Positions 9,426 through 17,853 of a DNA stretch of 64,000 nt are shown here, piece after piece. The notes below the pieces were generated by a model. It was not told where the DNA came from. It did not search any database and was given only the letters and a program-made list of their open reading frames with translations. Source of the stretch: Candidatus Dependentiae bacterium Noda2021 (lineage in GTDB: Bacteria > Babelota > Babeliae > Babelales > Vermiphilaceae); NCBI GenBank assembly GCA_020886235.1, contig AP025250.1, forward strand, positions 806,001 through 870,000. Reading direction: 5' to 3'. Every line of letters starts with the position of its first letter. Position 1 is the first letter of the stretch. The position numbers and the translations under genes are program-made.

Positions 9426-9531
9426 TGCTTTAATCAGAAGCAAACAAAGCTAAGGCAGCAATACACACGCATTTGTTGACAATGTGAAATAAAAAATGAG
9501 AGCATAATTAAAACTAGAGTAAGGAGGGTTC

Positions 9532-10026
9532 ATGAATCGTCGTGACTTAAAAATCATTGTATATGTAATGTTATTTTGCGCATTTGGCAGTGTACAGGCC
9601 ACATCTTTTCACTTTATTTTGGATTCAATTAATAATAAAACCAATCAAACACTAAGCATGCGCTATGCCAAAGATAAAAGAACTACCATTGTTCCTGGCA
9701 ATCAAACCTTGAACCTAAAGATCCCTTTGTATTTTCCCCCAACCGATAACATGAACTTAGTACTTGCCCAGGGTGGACTAGAATTTGAAGATAAAGCCAA
9801 ACATAATAGATTCATTGATGTTTCTTTAGATATTTATCCGGTAATAAGGTCTATTGCGGAATTGCGCCTTAATGCATTATATCCGGGATACCAAAGTGAA
9901 ATAGATTCAAAAATACTATTTCGCTCACAGGGGGCTCAGGTAGAAAATTATCACCTGTCTTTAGTTCTGGATGGTCAGTTTTTAGAAAAATCTTCAATCG
10001 AAAAATTTACCAAGCAAACTAACTAA
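9532..10026 (+). CDS. Secreted protein of the N-x-T / LExS paralogue family
   Basis: 164 residues with a signal peptide (MNRRDLKIIVYVMLFCAFGSVQA). The mature part opens with INNKTNQTL and closes with YHLSLVLDGQFLEKSSI. The same opening (hydrophobic-x-N-x-T followed by a beta-like strand) and closing (LxLxGxxLExS) occur in six other proteins in this window, so they form one paralogous family, probably of small beta-rich extracytoplasmic proteins. Function unknown. The ribosome site AAGGAGGGTTC before the ATG is excellent. The next gene, 26 nt downstream, is a paralogue. Confidence 0.8.
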   Translation: MNRRDLKIIVYVMLFCAFGSVQATSFHFILDSINNKTNQTLSMRYAKDKRTTIVPGNQTLNLKIPLYFPPTDNMNLVLAQGGLEFEDKAKHNRFIDVSLDIYPVIRSIAELRLNALYPGYQSEIDSKILFRSQGAQVENYHLSLVLDGQFLEKSSIEKFTKQTN

Positions 10027-10052
10027 ACCATTTGATCTAAAAAGGAGTCGCA

Positions 10053-10514
10053 ATGAACAAACTATTTTTCGTGGTACTTTCATTGTTTAGCATCGCTCAC
10101 GCTGCATCAGAAAACGTTAAATTTGTGATTGATCAAATTAATAACACCACAAACAAAACATTAATTGGCATTGATCATAATAAAAAGCAATACACTATTT
10201 TGCCCGGCAACAATCAAGCAAACTTTAGTATGCCATTACGAAAAGTTTTTGGAAATTTAGCGTCTTCCTTTGAAATATATGGTCACGATAATAATGCACA
10301 CCTCAGCTTAAACTTTAATTTAATAGACAACAGCAAATATGACGATAAATCATTCGTTTCTTTACTTAACAGGCAAGATGCATCAGGTGCGGCTATTTCA
10401 AATCATTTTTTTAATCGCACAAAAAATGCGACCAATGAAGAATATCATATTTCATTAACACTAAGCGGTGATAATCTAGAAGATTCAAAAATAAGCAAAC
10501 TGGTAATTCGCTAA
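10053..10514 (+). CDS. Secreted protein of the N-x-T / LExS paralogue family
   Basis: 153 residues. Signal peptide MNKLFFVVLSLFSIAHA, then INNTTNKTL near residue 31 and a final YHISLTLSGDNLEDSKISKL. It is a tandem paralogue of the gene just upstream and shares the same layout. AAAAGGAG precedes the ATG. Convergent with umuC, whose stop lies 8 bases away. Confidence 0.8.
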   Translation: MNKLFFVVLSLFSIAHAASENVKFVIDQINNTTNKTLIGIDHNKKQYTILPGNNQANFSMPLRKVFGNLASSFEIYGHDNNAHLSLNFNLIDNSKYDDKSFVSLLNRQDASGAAISNHFFNRTKNATNEEYHISLTLSGDNLEDSKISKLVIR

Positions 10515-10521
10515 GTCAGCG

Positions 10522-11802
10522 TTACCTACACTTCACCTTAGGTAACTCCTGCCAACTCGTAGTATAACACGGTGTTCGTTTTAATGATTTTGCCCACCAT
10601 TGTTGGTTAATACCCGCAGCTGCATAGAACACCGTTTTCTTTCCCCATTTACTGTTAATTGAATCAACCGCACTCATCAGGTGTTCTTTTTTTGCATCAT
10701 ACACCTGAGCATCATACATAGATAGCTGTCTAAATTCTAAGGGCACAAATTCACTAATCGTTACCCCTACCTTTTTATACAAAAGCGTTTGCTTATATAA
10801 GCGGTCAATGCATTGCTTTGCTGCCGTTATAAAATCAGGGGTGTAGGCAGTAGCACAAGGTAATGTGGTAGATTGATTATAAAAAAGCTTAGTAGAATCA
10901 TGGTATGCAGAGGCCATGGCAAAGACGGTAATGCGTGTTGCAAGGCTCCCTTGTTGGCGCAATTTTTGTAATGCTGAGGTGGTGTATTCAGTAATTGCTT
11001 GATGCAACTCATTTTTGTCCGTGATTTTTTTACCAAACATACGCGAAACCGTAATGGTTTTTTTTACTTCATCATCATCGTTGACATCTAAACAAGAAAT
11101 ACCATTTAACTCTAAAACGGTTTTAAGACCTGAAATAGTCAATTGTTTTCGTGCCCATTGATGATCAAGATTTTTCAAGTCAAGAGCAGTCTGTATACCC
11201 TGGCTCTGCAAAAACTTGGTGTATCGTCTTCCAATACCCCACACTTCGTTTGCCGAAAGTGTTGCTAATATCTTAGGCAAATGGTCATTTGCGATAAGTT
11301 GATACACAAAGCTCCCTTTTTTGGCAATACTATTTGCCAGTTTTGCAAGTGTTTTGGTAGGGCCTATGCCAATAGAAACAGGAATACCGGTAGTTTGATA
11401 AATGCGATATCTCATCTGTTGAGCATATTCAAGAATATTCTCTCTATCTGCTAGTGGTACCACTAAAAAAGCTTCATCTACTGAATAGACTTCTAAATGA
11501 GGAGTATAGGTACCCAGCACACTCATGACCCGTGCAGACATGTCTGCATATAAGGCAAAATTAGAAGAATGCACCGCAACATTATGTTTTTTAAAAAGTT
11601 TTTCATACTCAAAGTAAGGGGCACCCATAGGAATTTCAAGCGCTTTAGCTTCTTGAGAGCGGGATATCACGCATCCATCATTGCTTGAAAGAATGACGAC
11701 CGGTCTGTTGCGCAATTTAGGGTTAAAAACCCGTTCGCACGAAACAAAGAAGTTATTACAATCGACTAGAAAAAATATTTTATGTGACTGAGTGTATGAC
11801 AT
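10522..11802 (-). CDS. umuC: DNA polymerase V catalytic subunit UmuC
   Basis: Y-family translesion polymerase, 426 residues, full length. The palm motifs are intact: FLVDCNNFFVSCERVF near residue 10 (first metal-binding Asp) and YSVDEAFL near residue 104 (Asp-Glu pair). The little-finger region and a UmuC-type C-terminus follow. It works with a UmuD' dimer to copy past DNA lesions. It is the last gene of a three-gene minus-strand run with the umuD homologue six bases upstream. Confidence 0.95.
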   Translation of the reverse strand: MSYTQSHKIFFLVDCNNFFVSCERVFNPKLRNRPVVILSSNDGCVISRSQEAKALEIPMGAPYFEYEKLFKKHNVAVHSSNFALYADMSARVMSVLGTYTPHLEVYSVDEAFLVVPLADRENILEYAQQMRYRIYQTTGIPVSIGIGPTKTLAKLANSIAKKGSFVYQLIANDHLPKILATLSANEVWGIGRRYTKFLQSQGIQTALDLKNLDHQWARKQLTISGLKTVLELNGISCLDVNDDDEVKKTITVSRMFGKKITDKNELHQAITEYTTSALQKLRQQGSLATRITVFAMASAYHDSTKLFYNQSTTLPCATAYTPDFITAAKQCIDRLYKQTLLYKKVGVTISEFVPLEFRQLSMYDAQVYDAKKEHLMSAVDSINSKWGKKTVFYAAAGINQQWWAKSLKRTPCYTTSWQELPKVKCR

Positions 11803-11808
11803 AGGTAA

Positions 11809-12162
11809 TTACCCCCATATTTCGCAATCGAGTTCTGGGGTAATTCGTATCGGTGGTACGTTTTGGTGTTCGGAAACTAAATAATATTCTTCATCAAGTA
11901 CTAACAATCTTTTTATGACGAGCTCATCATTAAGACGCACAACCACTAACTTGTTATGCTCCGCCGTTAACCCACGATCTACAATAATAATATCACCCGC
12001 TTGTATGCGTGGTGTACCCTGCTCCTCATCGTGCACTTGCAAAAAAAATGTTGAAGCTGGGTTTTTTACCACTAAATCAGAAAGATCAAGCGAATTTCCT
12101 GAAGCTTGGGTAGCCCAGGAATGAAAGCTTGTTTTTATAGAAAGTTTTCCAAATAATTTCAT
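11809..12162 (-). CDS. umuD: UmuD-like (S24/LexA fold) protein lacking the catalytic serine
   Basis: 117 residues, close to the length of processed UmuD' (115) and shorter than full UmuD (139). NPASTFFLQV and AGDIIIVDRGLTAEH align with E. coli HPSATYFVKA and DGDLLIVDSAITASH. Between them, the E. coli nucleophile segment GDSMIDGG aligns with DEEQGTPR, so the Ser is replaced and no other Ser is near. The general-base Lys is kept (VIKRL). On this reading the protein cannot cleave itself and may be made in the active, short form. It forms a cassette with umuC. Confidence 0.85.
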   Translation of the reverse strand: MKLFGKLSIKTSFHSWATQASGNSLDLSDLVVKNPASTFFLQVHDEEQGTPRIQAGDIIIVDRGLTAEHNKLVVVRLNDELVIKRLLVLDEEYYLVSEHQNVPPIRITPELDCEIWG

Positions 12163-12165
12163 GAA

Positions 12166-12420
12166 CTATAATATTTGATTAGGATCCATCAGGCGGTTAG
12201 GTAATTTTTCAAGCTGTGTTACCAACCCTTTTTGTTCAAAATAAGCTATAACATGCAAAAAAACATCTTCAAGTGCAGGAGATACGTAAAACTCAAATCG
12301 GCTTTCTTCAACGTTAATAGTTCTATCAAATGCCACGTGCTCAAAACTTCGTAGTATTGATGCTACATACCAAACTTCAGTTTTAGATATACATGCTTGA
12401 TAATAGGAACAGTATTCCAT
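12166..12420 (-). CDS. Small DUF4911-like protein upstream of umuD
   Basis: 84 residues without a signal peptide. The body (ISKTEVWYVASILRSFEHVA, then FEFYVSPALEDVF) resembles the short DUF4911 domain, whose members keep the pattern 'I-x3-x5-L-x-S/A-Y-E...V-x-V-A/S-P'. Function unknown. It is separated from umuD by 3 nt and leads this operon, so it is probably co-expressed with the polymerase. The family call is from memory of the pattern and is uncertain. Confidence 0.6.
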   Translation of the reverse strand: MEYCSYYQACISKTEVWYVASILRSFEHVAFDRTINVEESRFEFYVSPALEDVFLHVIAYFEQKGLVTQLEKLPNRLMDPNQIL

Positions 12421-12477
12421 GGATTGCTTTTTCTTGTTAAAGTTGAGTTGAAGTGTACTCTTATTTGAGACTTTACC

Positions 12478-12506
12478 AGTATAACATGTATTAATACCTA
12501 AGTAAA
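12478..12506 (-). promoter_or_regulatory. Candidate sigma70-type promoter of the umuDC operon
   Basis: Minus-strand TTTACT (12506-12501), 17-nt spacer, TATACT (12483-12478), about 57 nt before the first ORF of the operon. No recognisable LexA box of the E. coli CTGT-N8-ACAG type overlaps it, so SOS control is not evident from sequence. Confidence 0.4.
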
Positions 12507-12515
12507 AAGGTTACC

Positions 12516-13727
12516 ATGAACAAACACGAAACCTCCAAAATTGGAGTCGCAACCGCAACGATTATTGGGATGAATGCCATGATAGGCTCCGGCATTTTTA
12601 CCGCACCAGCAACTATGGCTGCTAACGTAGGGCCAGCGGGTATCATTGCTTATCTCATCGTGGTTGTTTCTGTCTGGTTTATGGCGTTATCACTTGCCCG
12701 TCTTGCAGCATTGTACCCTCAAGAGGGCTCATTTTATGTGTATGCAAGCCAATGGGGTGGGCACCGCGTGGGAATGATCGCAAGCTCATGCTACTTTATT
12801 GGATTGCTTATTGCTATGGGGTTGCTTGCACAAATGGCAGGACAATATTTAACTACGTTCTTTCCTGCTGTTTCAGCATTTAATTTGGGTTTATACACGC
12901 TCGGTGCTCTGGTTGTTTTAAACTTATTTGGTGTAGTTCTTTCACAAATAGGCCAGCACATACTGATTGTGTGTACCGTTTTTCCGTTAATTGCAACAAC
13001 GATACTGTGTCTTACTAAAGCAAACTTGGCAAACCTTACTCCATTTGCCCCTTTTGGATTTGCAAATGTGTTTAAAGCAACACGCGTTGTAATTTTTGGA
13101 TTCTTAGGATTTGAATCGGCAACATCACTTTTTAATATTGTAAGAGATCCTGCTCGCAACGTACCACGAGCACTTACCTATTCTATTGTGCTGGTTGGTA
13201 TAATTTACACACTCTTTGTTGGTGCTATGATACTTGCCACACCGCTTGACTTATTTCAAAGCGCACGTGTTCCCTTGTCTGAAACACTGCATGTATTATT
13301 TCCTCAATATCCATGGCTTATTTCAATAATTCACTTTGCTATTTTATCAGCAATTATTGGTACCATTCACTCTATGATCTGGGGCTCAAGCAATTTGCTT
13401 ACGTTGCTCATTAAACGCTTTAAAAGTCCACTTGGTTTAAAACTTGCCAACTCTTCATTAGCGCACAATACCCGCGCAGCCGTTTTATTTGTGGGTGCCT
13501 GCATTGCGCTCACGTATTCTACGATAAACAACCCCGATCTCTTTTTCTTTTTAACGGCGTTGTTTATTATATTGGCATTCATACTTTCTTTAATTACATT
13601 ACTCACCGTAAAAGAAGAATGGACATCAGGACACAACATTAAAACAGTCATTGGTATTGCGACAGCATCTGCCATTCTGTTTTTTGCTGCAGAAGGACTT
13701 GTACAACAATTGAGTACCCTTTGGTAG
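12516..13727 (+). CDS. APC-superfamily amino acid permease
   Basis: 403-residue inner-membrane transporter with about twelve hydrophobic helices. The N-terminal motif GMNAMIGSGIFTAPATMAAN (residues 18-37) is the conserved APC substrate and ion site of the first helix, and GFLGFESATSLFN in the middle is the sixth-helix motif. These support a proton- or exchange-coupled amino acid or polyamine carrier; the substrate cannot be read from sequence. Amino acid import suits a host-dependent lifestyle. Divergent from the umuDC operon. Confidence 0.88.
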   Translation: MNKHETSKIGVATATIIGMNAMIGSGIFTAPATMAANVGPAGIIAYLIVVVSVWFMALSLARLAALYPQEGSFYVYASQWGGHRVGMIASSCYFIGLLIAMGLLAQMAGQYLTTFFPAVSAFNLGLYTLGALVVLNLFGVVLSQIGQHILIVCTVFPLIATTILCLTKANLANLTPFAPFGFANVFKATRVVIFGFLGFESATSLFNIVRDPARNVPRALTYSIVLVGIIYTLFVGAMILATPLDLFQSARVPLSETLHVLFPQYPWLISIIHFAILSAIIGTIHSMIWGSSNLLTLLIKRFKSPLGLKLANSSLAHNTRAAVLFVGACIALTYSTINNPDLFFFLTALFIILAFILSLITLLTVKEEWTSGHNIKTVIGIATASAILFFAAEGLVQQLSTLW

Positions 13728-13730
13728 TGG

Positions 13731-13760
13731 TTGACGAGGCATAAAGAAAGGTGTTATAAG
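13731..13760 (+). promoter_or_regulatory. Strong sigma70-type promoter for the Cys-rich outer membrane gene
   Basis: TTGACG (13731-13736), an 18-nt spacer and TATAAG (13755-13760), each 5/6 to consensus. It starts 3 nt after the end of the APC permease, with the ATG of the next gene at 13798. A start of transcription near 13767 would leave a leader of about 30 nt containing AAAAAGGAC. Confidence 0.6.
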
Positions 13761-13797
13761 TTAACAAAACATGTAACAAAAAAGGACATGAACACCC

Positions 13798-15345
13798 ATG
13801 AAACAATGCATAAAAACGGCTCTCATGCTGGTGCTCGCATTAGTAGTATGCCAAAGCAGTTGGTTAAACGCCGAAATCTTAACCTCGTATTCTAAAAATG
13901 ATCCATTGCCTATGTATACTACATTGGATCCTGATACATTTTTGTATACACGAACAAAGTTGTGGATGAAGGGTATCCCTCATCCACTTGGTTGCTCTGA
14001 GCGCTTTGGGTTTTCATTATCTCCCTTTGGTCAATTTGCAGATCGTGGACGTGACAAATGTGGCAACGACGTTGAGCTTGGTGACATCAATGGTCGCTGG
14101 TTCATGATTGGATTACTCATGGGTGGATTACCAAATGGCGTAACTTCACTACCACCCTACCTTGCAAATGCATTTGCAAACTTATTTCCCAATAACACAC
14201 CCGGAACGGTTAACAGTGAAACACTAGTTGATCCCGCGCGCGGATTTGGCTATTTTGCAATCCCGATGAAATACCGTAAATATGGCTTTAGGTGGGAATT
14301 TAATATGTATATTGCAAGCGGCTTTGGATTAACATTCCAAGGTGGGGTTGCAGACATTTGCCATAAAACATGCAACCACTGCATACAACAAATTTTAGAT
14401 TGCCCTCCATGCGCAAGTGCCAATATTTGTACACCGGCTAATCCAACTTCCCAGCCAACATGCCAAAATCAACCTAAAGTGTGTCCTCGTTACATTAACT
14501 TAACGTGTAATCCATTGCCAACCGCCACGGCACAAACATGTGGAACCATTGATACCTGCACATTCAAAGCACCACCCGACGCATTCCCCAATATGTCATG
14601 CCCTAATGTAAACCGTTACTTAATGTTTGAAGTAGACAACATTACCCGTGAAATTGGTTTATGTACCGAAAATTTTCACAAAATTTCACTTGAGGACTTA
14701 CGCTTAAACCTCTGGTGGCGCCAAGCATTTGAAGTTAACCGCGATCGCGTTAGCTGGCCGCACTTTTTAATAATGCCATTTTTCTATGTGGGCGGCTCTG
14801 TAGCTACCGGTAAAGAAAAACGACCTAATGAAGTATTTGGTTTGCCTTTTGGTAGCAACGGTCATCATTCCTTATATGGCGCTGCAGGTATTGATTTAGA
14901 TTTTATTGATACTATAGAAATAGGTGGTCAAGCAGGATTTACACATTTTTTTAGACGCTCATTCTGCAATTATCCTGTACCTACTAGCCAATTTCAAAGT
15001 GGCATTTACCCGTTTCAAACTGATGTAAGTATACAGCCTGGTCTTAACTGGTTCTTTTCTGCAAAGCTTGCAGCCTATCACTTTTTAGAAAGACTCTCAT
15101 TTCACTTTGAGTATATCTTTATGCACCACGAAGAAGATGATATTGATTTGTGCACCTGTGATTCTGCATTTATGACCAAGCCCTTAGAAGATCGCTCAGA
15201 CTTTAAAGTACAGGTTGCTAATGCAGCACTTAACTATGATATTTCACCAAATTTAGGTCTTGGCTTCTTATGGCAGATACCACTCGCACAGCGCAACGCA
15301 TTTAAAAGTAGCACCATTATGTTTACGTTTTATGCAACGTTTTAG
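13798..15345 (+). CDS. Cys-rich outer-membrane-like beta-barrel protein
   Basis: 515 residues with a signal peptide (MKQCIKTALMLVLALVVC, cleavage probably after ...LNA). The first and last thirds read as alternating strands rich in aromatic and Gly residues, and the chain ends MFTFYATF with a terminal Phe, as in outer membrane barrels. A central insert (about residues 186-275) contains 12 Cys in short spacings (CHKTCNHC, CPPC). This suggests disulphide cross-links, as in some envelope proteins of intracellular bacteria. No named family recognised. It sits behind the best promoter on this strand, so it may be abundant. Confidence 0.7.
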   Translation: MKQCIKTALMLVLALVVCQSSWLNAEILTSYSKNDPLPMYTTLDPDTFLYTRTKLWMKGIPHPLGCSERFGFSLSPFGQFADRGRDKCGNDVELGDINGRWFMIGLLMGGLPNGVTSLPPYLANAFANLFPNNTPGTVNSETLVDPARGFGYFAIPMKYRKYGFRWEFNMYIASGFGLTFQGGVADICHKTCNHCIQQILDCPPCASANICTPANPTSQPTCQNQPKVCPRYINLTCNPLPTATAQTCGTIDTCTFKAPPDAFPNMSCPNVNRYLMFEVDNITREIGLCTENFHKISLEDLRLNLWWRQAFEVNRDRVSWPHFLIMPFFYVGGSVATGKEKRPNEVFGLPFGSNGHHSLYGAAGIDLDFIDTIEIGGQAGFTHFFRRSFCNYPVPTSQFQSGIYPFQTDVSIQPGLNWFFSAKLAAYHFLERLSFHFEYIFMHHEEDDIDLCTCDSAFMTKPLEDRSDFKVQVANAALNYDISPNLGLGFLWQIPLAQRNAFKSSTIMFTFYATF

Positions 15346-15359
15346 TAGGACTTATTAAC

Positions 15360-16220
15360 TTGAAGTGGCTCATACTAGTGTACTTAGCCCTATCAGCAGG
15401 GTTTAATCATACACAAGCGGGTGACATGATGTGGCTAAGGTGGCATTGCAAGAATCATCACTTTACACAAAAAATGCATCATTTTTTAAGATGCCCGATC
15501 CCCAATTCTAGTAGAGCAACCAAATGGCTCGGATTTGCAATTTTATATCATGGATCAAAAAAAGATACGCGACATCTATTAAAATCGGGAGCCTCTCCCC
15601 TCATACGCTTTCATGACGACTTTGAAATGCTAAGACGACTCTATCATCATGATCAGTTAAATAACTTCAAACGTTTATTATTACGTGGTGCACGATATTA
15701 CAACCATCCCCGAAATAATCTGTGCCTCTATGAAACATTTAATCAATTAGAGTTACCTAACCGCATGAAAGATTATGTGCAAGCATTAATAGATTATGGT
15801 GCATTTCAATTCGAAACGGTTGAACCCGGCAACTCTAAACCTAAGTCACTTAAAGAACTTGCGTATCTTAAAATAACACAAAACATCTTGTTAAAAACTC
15901 ACGGCACACCATCACTGCACGCCATTCTCACTAAGGTGCCTTTTCCCGATCTACAAGAAAATCTGGGAAAATATCTTGTGGAGAGTGCCAGGTACCACTC
16001 CCACATGTTACTTTTTAGGCAAATTAAACGACTACAGCGCAAATCAAGTAGAAAAAAATATGCGCGCTTTTTTAAAGCAGTTGAAGCTCATTTTAATAAC
16101 TTGCAGGCTCAAAAATATAATCTAATTACAGCTGCCGTGCGAGACACTGATGCAACTTATGACTTGAAGATCCAGGGTTTTAATAGTATTTTTGACGAGG
16201 CGCATCGTTTACTTAACTAG
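15360..16220 (+). CDS. Secreted ankyrin-like protein
   Basis: 286 residues from a TTG start at 15360, chosen because it gives an intact signal peptide (MKWLILVYLALSAGFNHTQA) and AGGA lies 9 nt upstream. The mature part contains degenerate ankyrin-type units: HLLKSGASPL, LNNFKRLLLRGARYY and ALIDYGAFQF. The rest is helical and basic. It is a paralogue of the next gene. Probably exported; a role in host contact is only inferred from the ankyrin-like repeats. Confidence 0.7.
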   Translation: MKWLILVYLALSAGFNHTQAGDMMWLRWHCKNHHFTQKMHHFLRCPIPNSSRATKWLGFAILYHGSKKDTRHLLKSGASPLIRFHDDFEMLRRLYHHDQLNNFKRLLLRGARYYNHPRNNLCLYETFNQLELPNRMKDYVQALIDYGAFQFETVEPGNSKPKSLKELAYLKITQNILLKTHGTPSLHAILTKVPFPDLQENLGKYLVESARYHSHMLLFRQIKRLQRKSSRKKYARFFKAVEAHFNNLQAQKYNLITAAVRDTDATYDLKIQGFNSIFDEAHRLLN

Positions 16221-16242
16221 TTTTGCAGCTTTTGGAATAACT

Positions 16243-17103
16243 ATGAAAATTATTTTATTGATGCTGTGCATACTCTCACAAACTATTCATGCTTTCGAAC
16301 TCTGGCCATCTACTCATAAGTCAAGGGCTTTAACTGAAATTTCAAATGCAACAACAAAACGACTAATAAAAGAAGCACAAATTAGAAAGCTCAATGGATT
16401 TCTGTGCAAATCGTACAAGCCTGATGCCCAACTAAAAGAATGGTTAAGGTATACCATCACGCAGGGACTTTCAAACCAAACTAAATCGCTTTTAAAATCG
16501 GGCGCATTGCAAATAGACAGTGCACAAAACTATCATTATTCATTATTAAGGCGTGCGTTTTTAGATAGTGATTTAAATAACTTTAAACGATTATTACTCT
16601 ATGGAGCTAGCTACAGATCGTTGTTATTTTGTCAGGACTGTTATTTAAATGAGATGCCTATATCAAAAGAAAAAGCCTCGTTTATTCAGGCGCTGATTGA
16701 CTTTGGCCCAGTACCTTATGAAAACAAGCCGCACGAAGAAAATGATATCCCCTCACTTAAAGAGTTAGCAAGTACCAAACTTGTAGCCTCTGTTGCACAG
16801 AATAAAAAACAATTAGTGCACGTATTACGACAATCTGCTTACGGCTTTTACCCTATTATTGCAAAAAGTCTTGTTAATTTTGCCGCCCACAATCAGCCGC
16901 TACTTCTCATTAAGCACGTAGCATATGCCCAGAAGAAACTATCAAAGAGGCAATTCTCTTATTTTTTTGAAGGCGTCGATCACGGTTTTAATGATCTGCA
17001 TGCAGAAAAATATAATGCTCTTCATACACGAGTTAATTTGTACAACCTTCGCGCAACCGACTTTAAAGACATTTATAAAGAAGCGCGCGCGTTGACCGAA
17101 TGA
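16243..17103 (+). CDS. Secreted ankyrin-like protein (paralogue of preceding gene)
   Basis: 286 residues from the ATG at 16243, which has TTGGAA just upstream and begins a clean signal peptide (MKIILLMLCILSQTIHAFE). A reading from 16192 would place 17 extra residues before it. Repeat units match the neighbour: SLLKSGALQI, LNNFKRLLLYGASYR, ALIDFGPVPY. Same length and same unit order, so this is a tandem duplication. Confidence 0.75.
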   Translation: MKIILLMLCILSQTIHAFELWPSTHKSRALTEISNATTKRLIKEAQIRKLNGFLCKSYKPDAQLKEWLRYTITQGLSNQTKSLLKSGALQIDSAQNYHYSLLRRAFLDSDLNNFKRLLLYGASYRSLLFCQDCYLNEMPISKEKASFIQALIDFGPVPYENKPHEENDIPSLKELASTKLVASVAQNKKQLVHVLRQSAYGFYPIIAKSLVNFAAHNQPLLLIKHVAYAQKKLSKRQFSYFFEGVDHGFNDLHAEKYNALHTRVNLYNLRATDFKDIYKEARALTE

Positions 17104-17268
17104 CAATATTCATTTAAAAACGACTATTTATTCATAAAGAGCGTGATTTTTTTTCTCAATAGTGAGTACTAGCTATCTTAATATAGACACAATATGATTA
17201 TTTGAGTAATATTTTACTATGTCCAAAAATTATCCCTTTATTAACACTTGAAAGGTGGTCGCACTTTT

Positions 17269-17478
17269 ATGTCAAAGAAAAAAGCAAACATCGCGGTTTA
17301 TGTAACTTCTAATATTGACAAAGCATTACGTCAACTCAAGAAAAAAACTGAACGTGAGGGTATTGTACGTGACATGAAACGTACTGTGTATTTTGAATCA
17401 CCAACCCAAAAACGTCGTAAAAGACTTGTGCGCGCTATCAAACAAAACTTAATGCGCATGATGACCCAAAAAGGGTAA
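17269..17478 (+). CDS. rpsU: 30S ribosomal protein bS21
   Basis: 69 residues, basic. SNIDKALRQLKKKTEREGIV and the later RRKRLVRAIKQN fit bS21, which binds the 30S subunit near the anti-Shine-Dalgarno end. The start at 17269 (MSKKKANIAVYV) has AAAGGTGG about 9 nt upstream; the ATG-less extension to 17248 is unlikely. rbfA follows after 9 nt, so ribosome assembly genes are clustered. Confidence 0.9.
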   Translation: MSKKKANIAVYVTSNIDKALRQLKKKTEREGIVRDMKRTVYFESPTQKRRKRLVRAIKQNLMRMMTQKG

Positions 17479-17487
17479 TTTTTCAGT

Positions 17488-17853
17488 ATGGACAACCAGC
17501 AAACGCGCTCAATCAAAAAAGCTAAAAAAGAATCTCTTTTTTACCAAGAATTATCAAAGCTCATTCATCAGATAATAATGGATGAGCCAGAACTTGCACC
17601 TCTTACCTTTAACAGAGTTCGCTTATCTGATGATAGCGGTATATGTTTTCTCTTATTTTATACCGTTGATGGCAAAGAGTTTTTTGACAAATTATTGCCA
17701 AAACTTGTTCTTTACAAACCATCACTCAGAAAAGCACTTTCTCGTGCAATTAACTCCCGTTACACGCCTCAATTGGTTTTCCAATATGATGAACAATTTG
17801 AAAAGCAGCAACGCATTGAAGAATTGTTTAAAAAAATTGGAGAAGAGCAATAG
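17488..17853 (+). CDS. rbfA: 30S ribosome-binding factor A
   Basis: 121 residues, a KH-type domain that assists 16S rRNA maturation. LTFNRVRLSDDSGICFLLFY, the stretch KPSLRKALSRAINSRYTPQL, and FQYDEQFEKQQRIEELFKKI are the typical strand-helix-strand core and C-terminal helix. The last bases GGAGAAGAGCAATAG also carry the ribosome site for the next gene. Confidence 0.9.
   Translation: MDNQQTRSIKKAKKESLFYQELSKLIHQIIMDEPELAPLTFNRVRLSDDSGICFLLFYTVDGKEFFDKLLPKLVLYKPSLRKALSRAINSRYTPQLVFQYDEQFEKQQRIEELFKKIGEEQ

Noticed and set aside
9476-9508. TTGACA with CATAAT as promoter of the 9532 gene
   Set aside because: The spacer is 21 nt, too long for a normal sigma70 promoter.
12166-12420. Small gene before umuD as a toxin or antitoxin
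   Set aside because: It is acidic to neutral without a toxin pattern and fits a DUF4911-like domain better; it has no partner.
15360-17103. Tandem genes 15360 and 16243 as one split gene
   Set aside because: Both have full signal peptides and the same complete repeat layout, so they are duplicates rather than halves.
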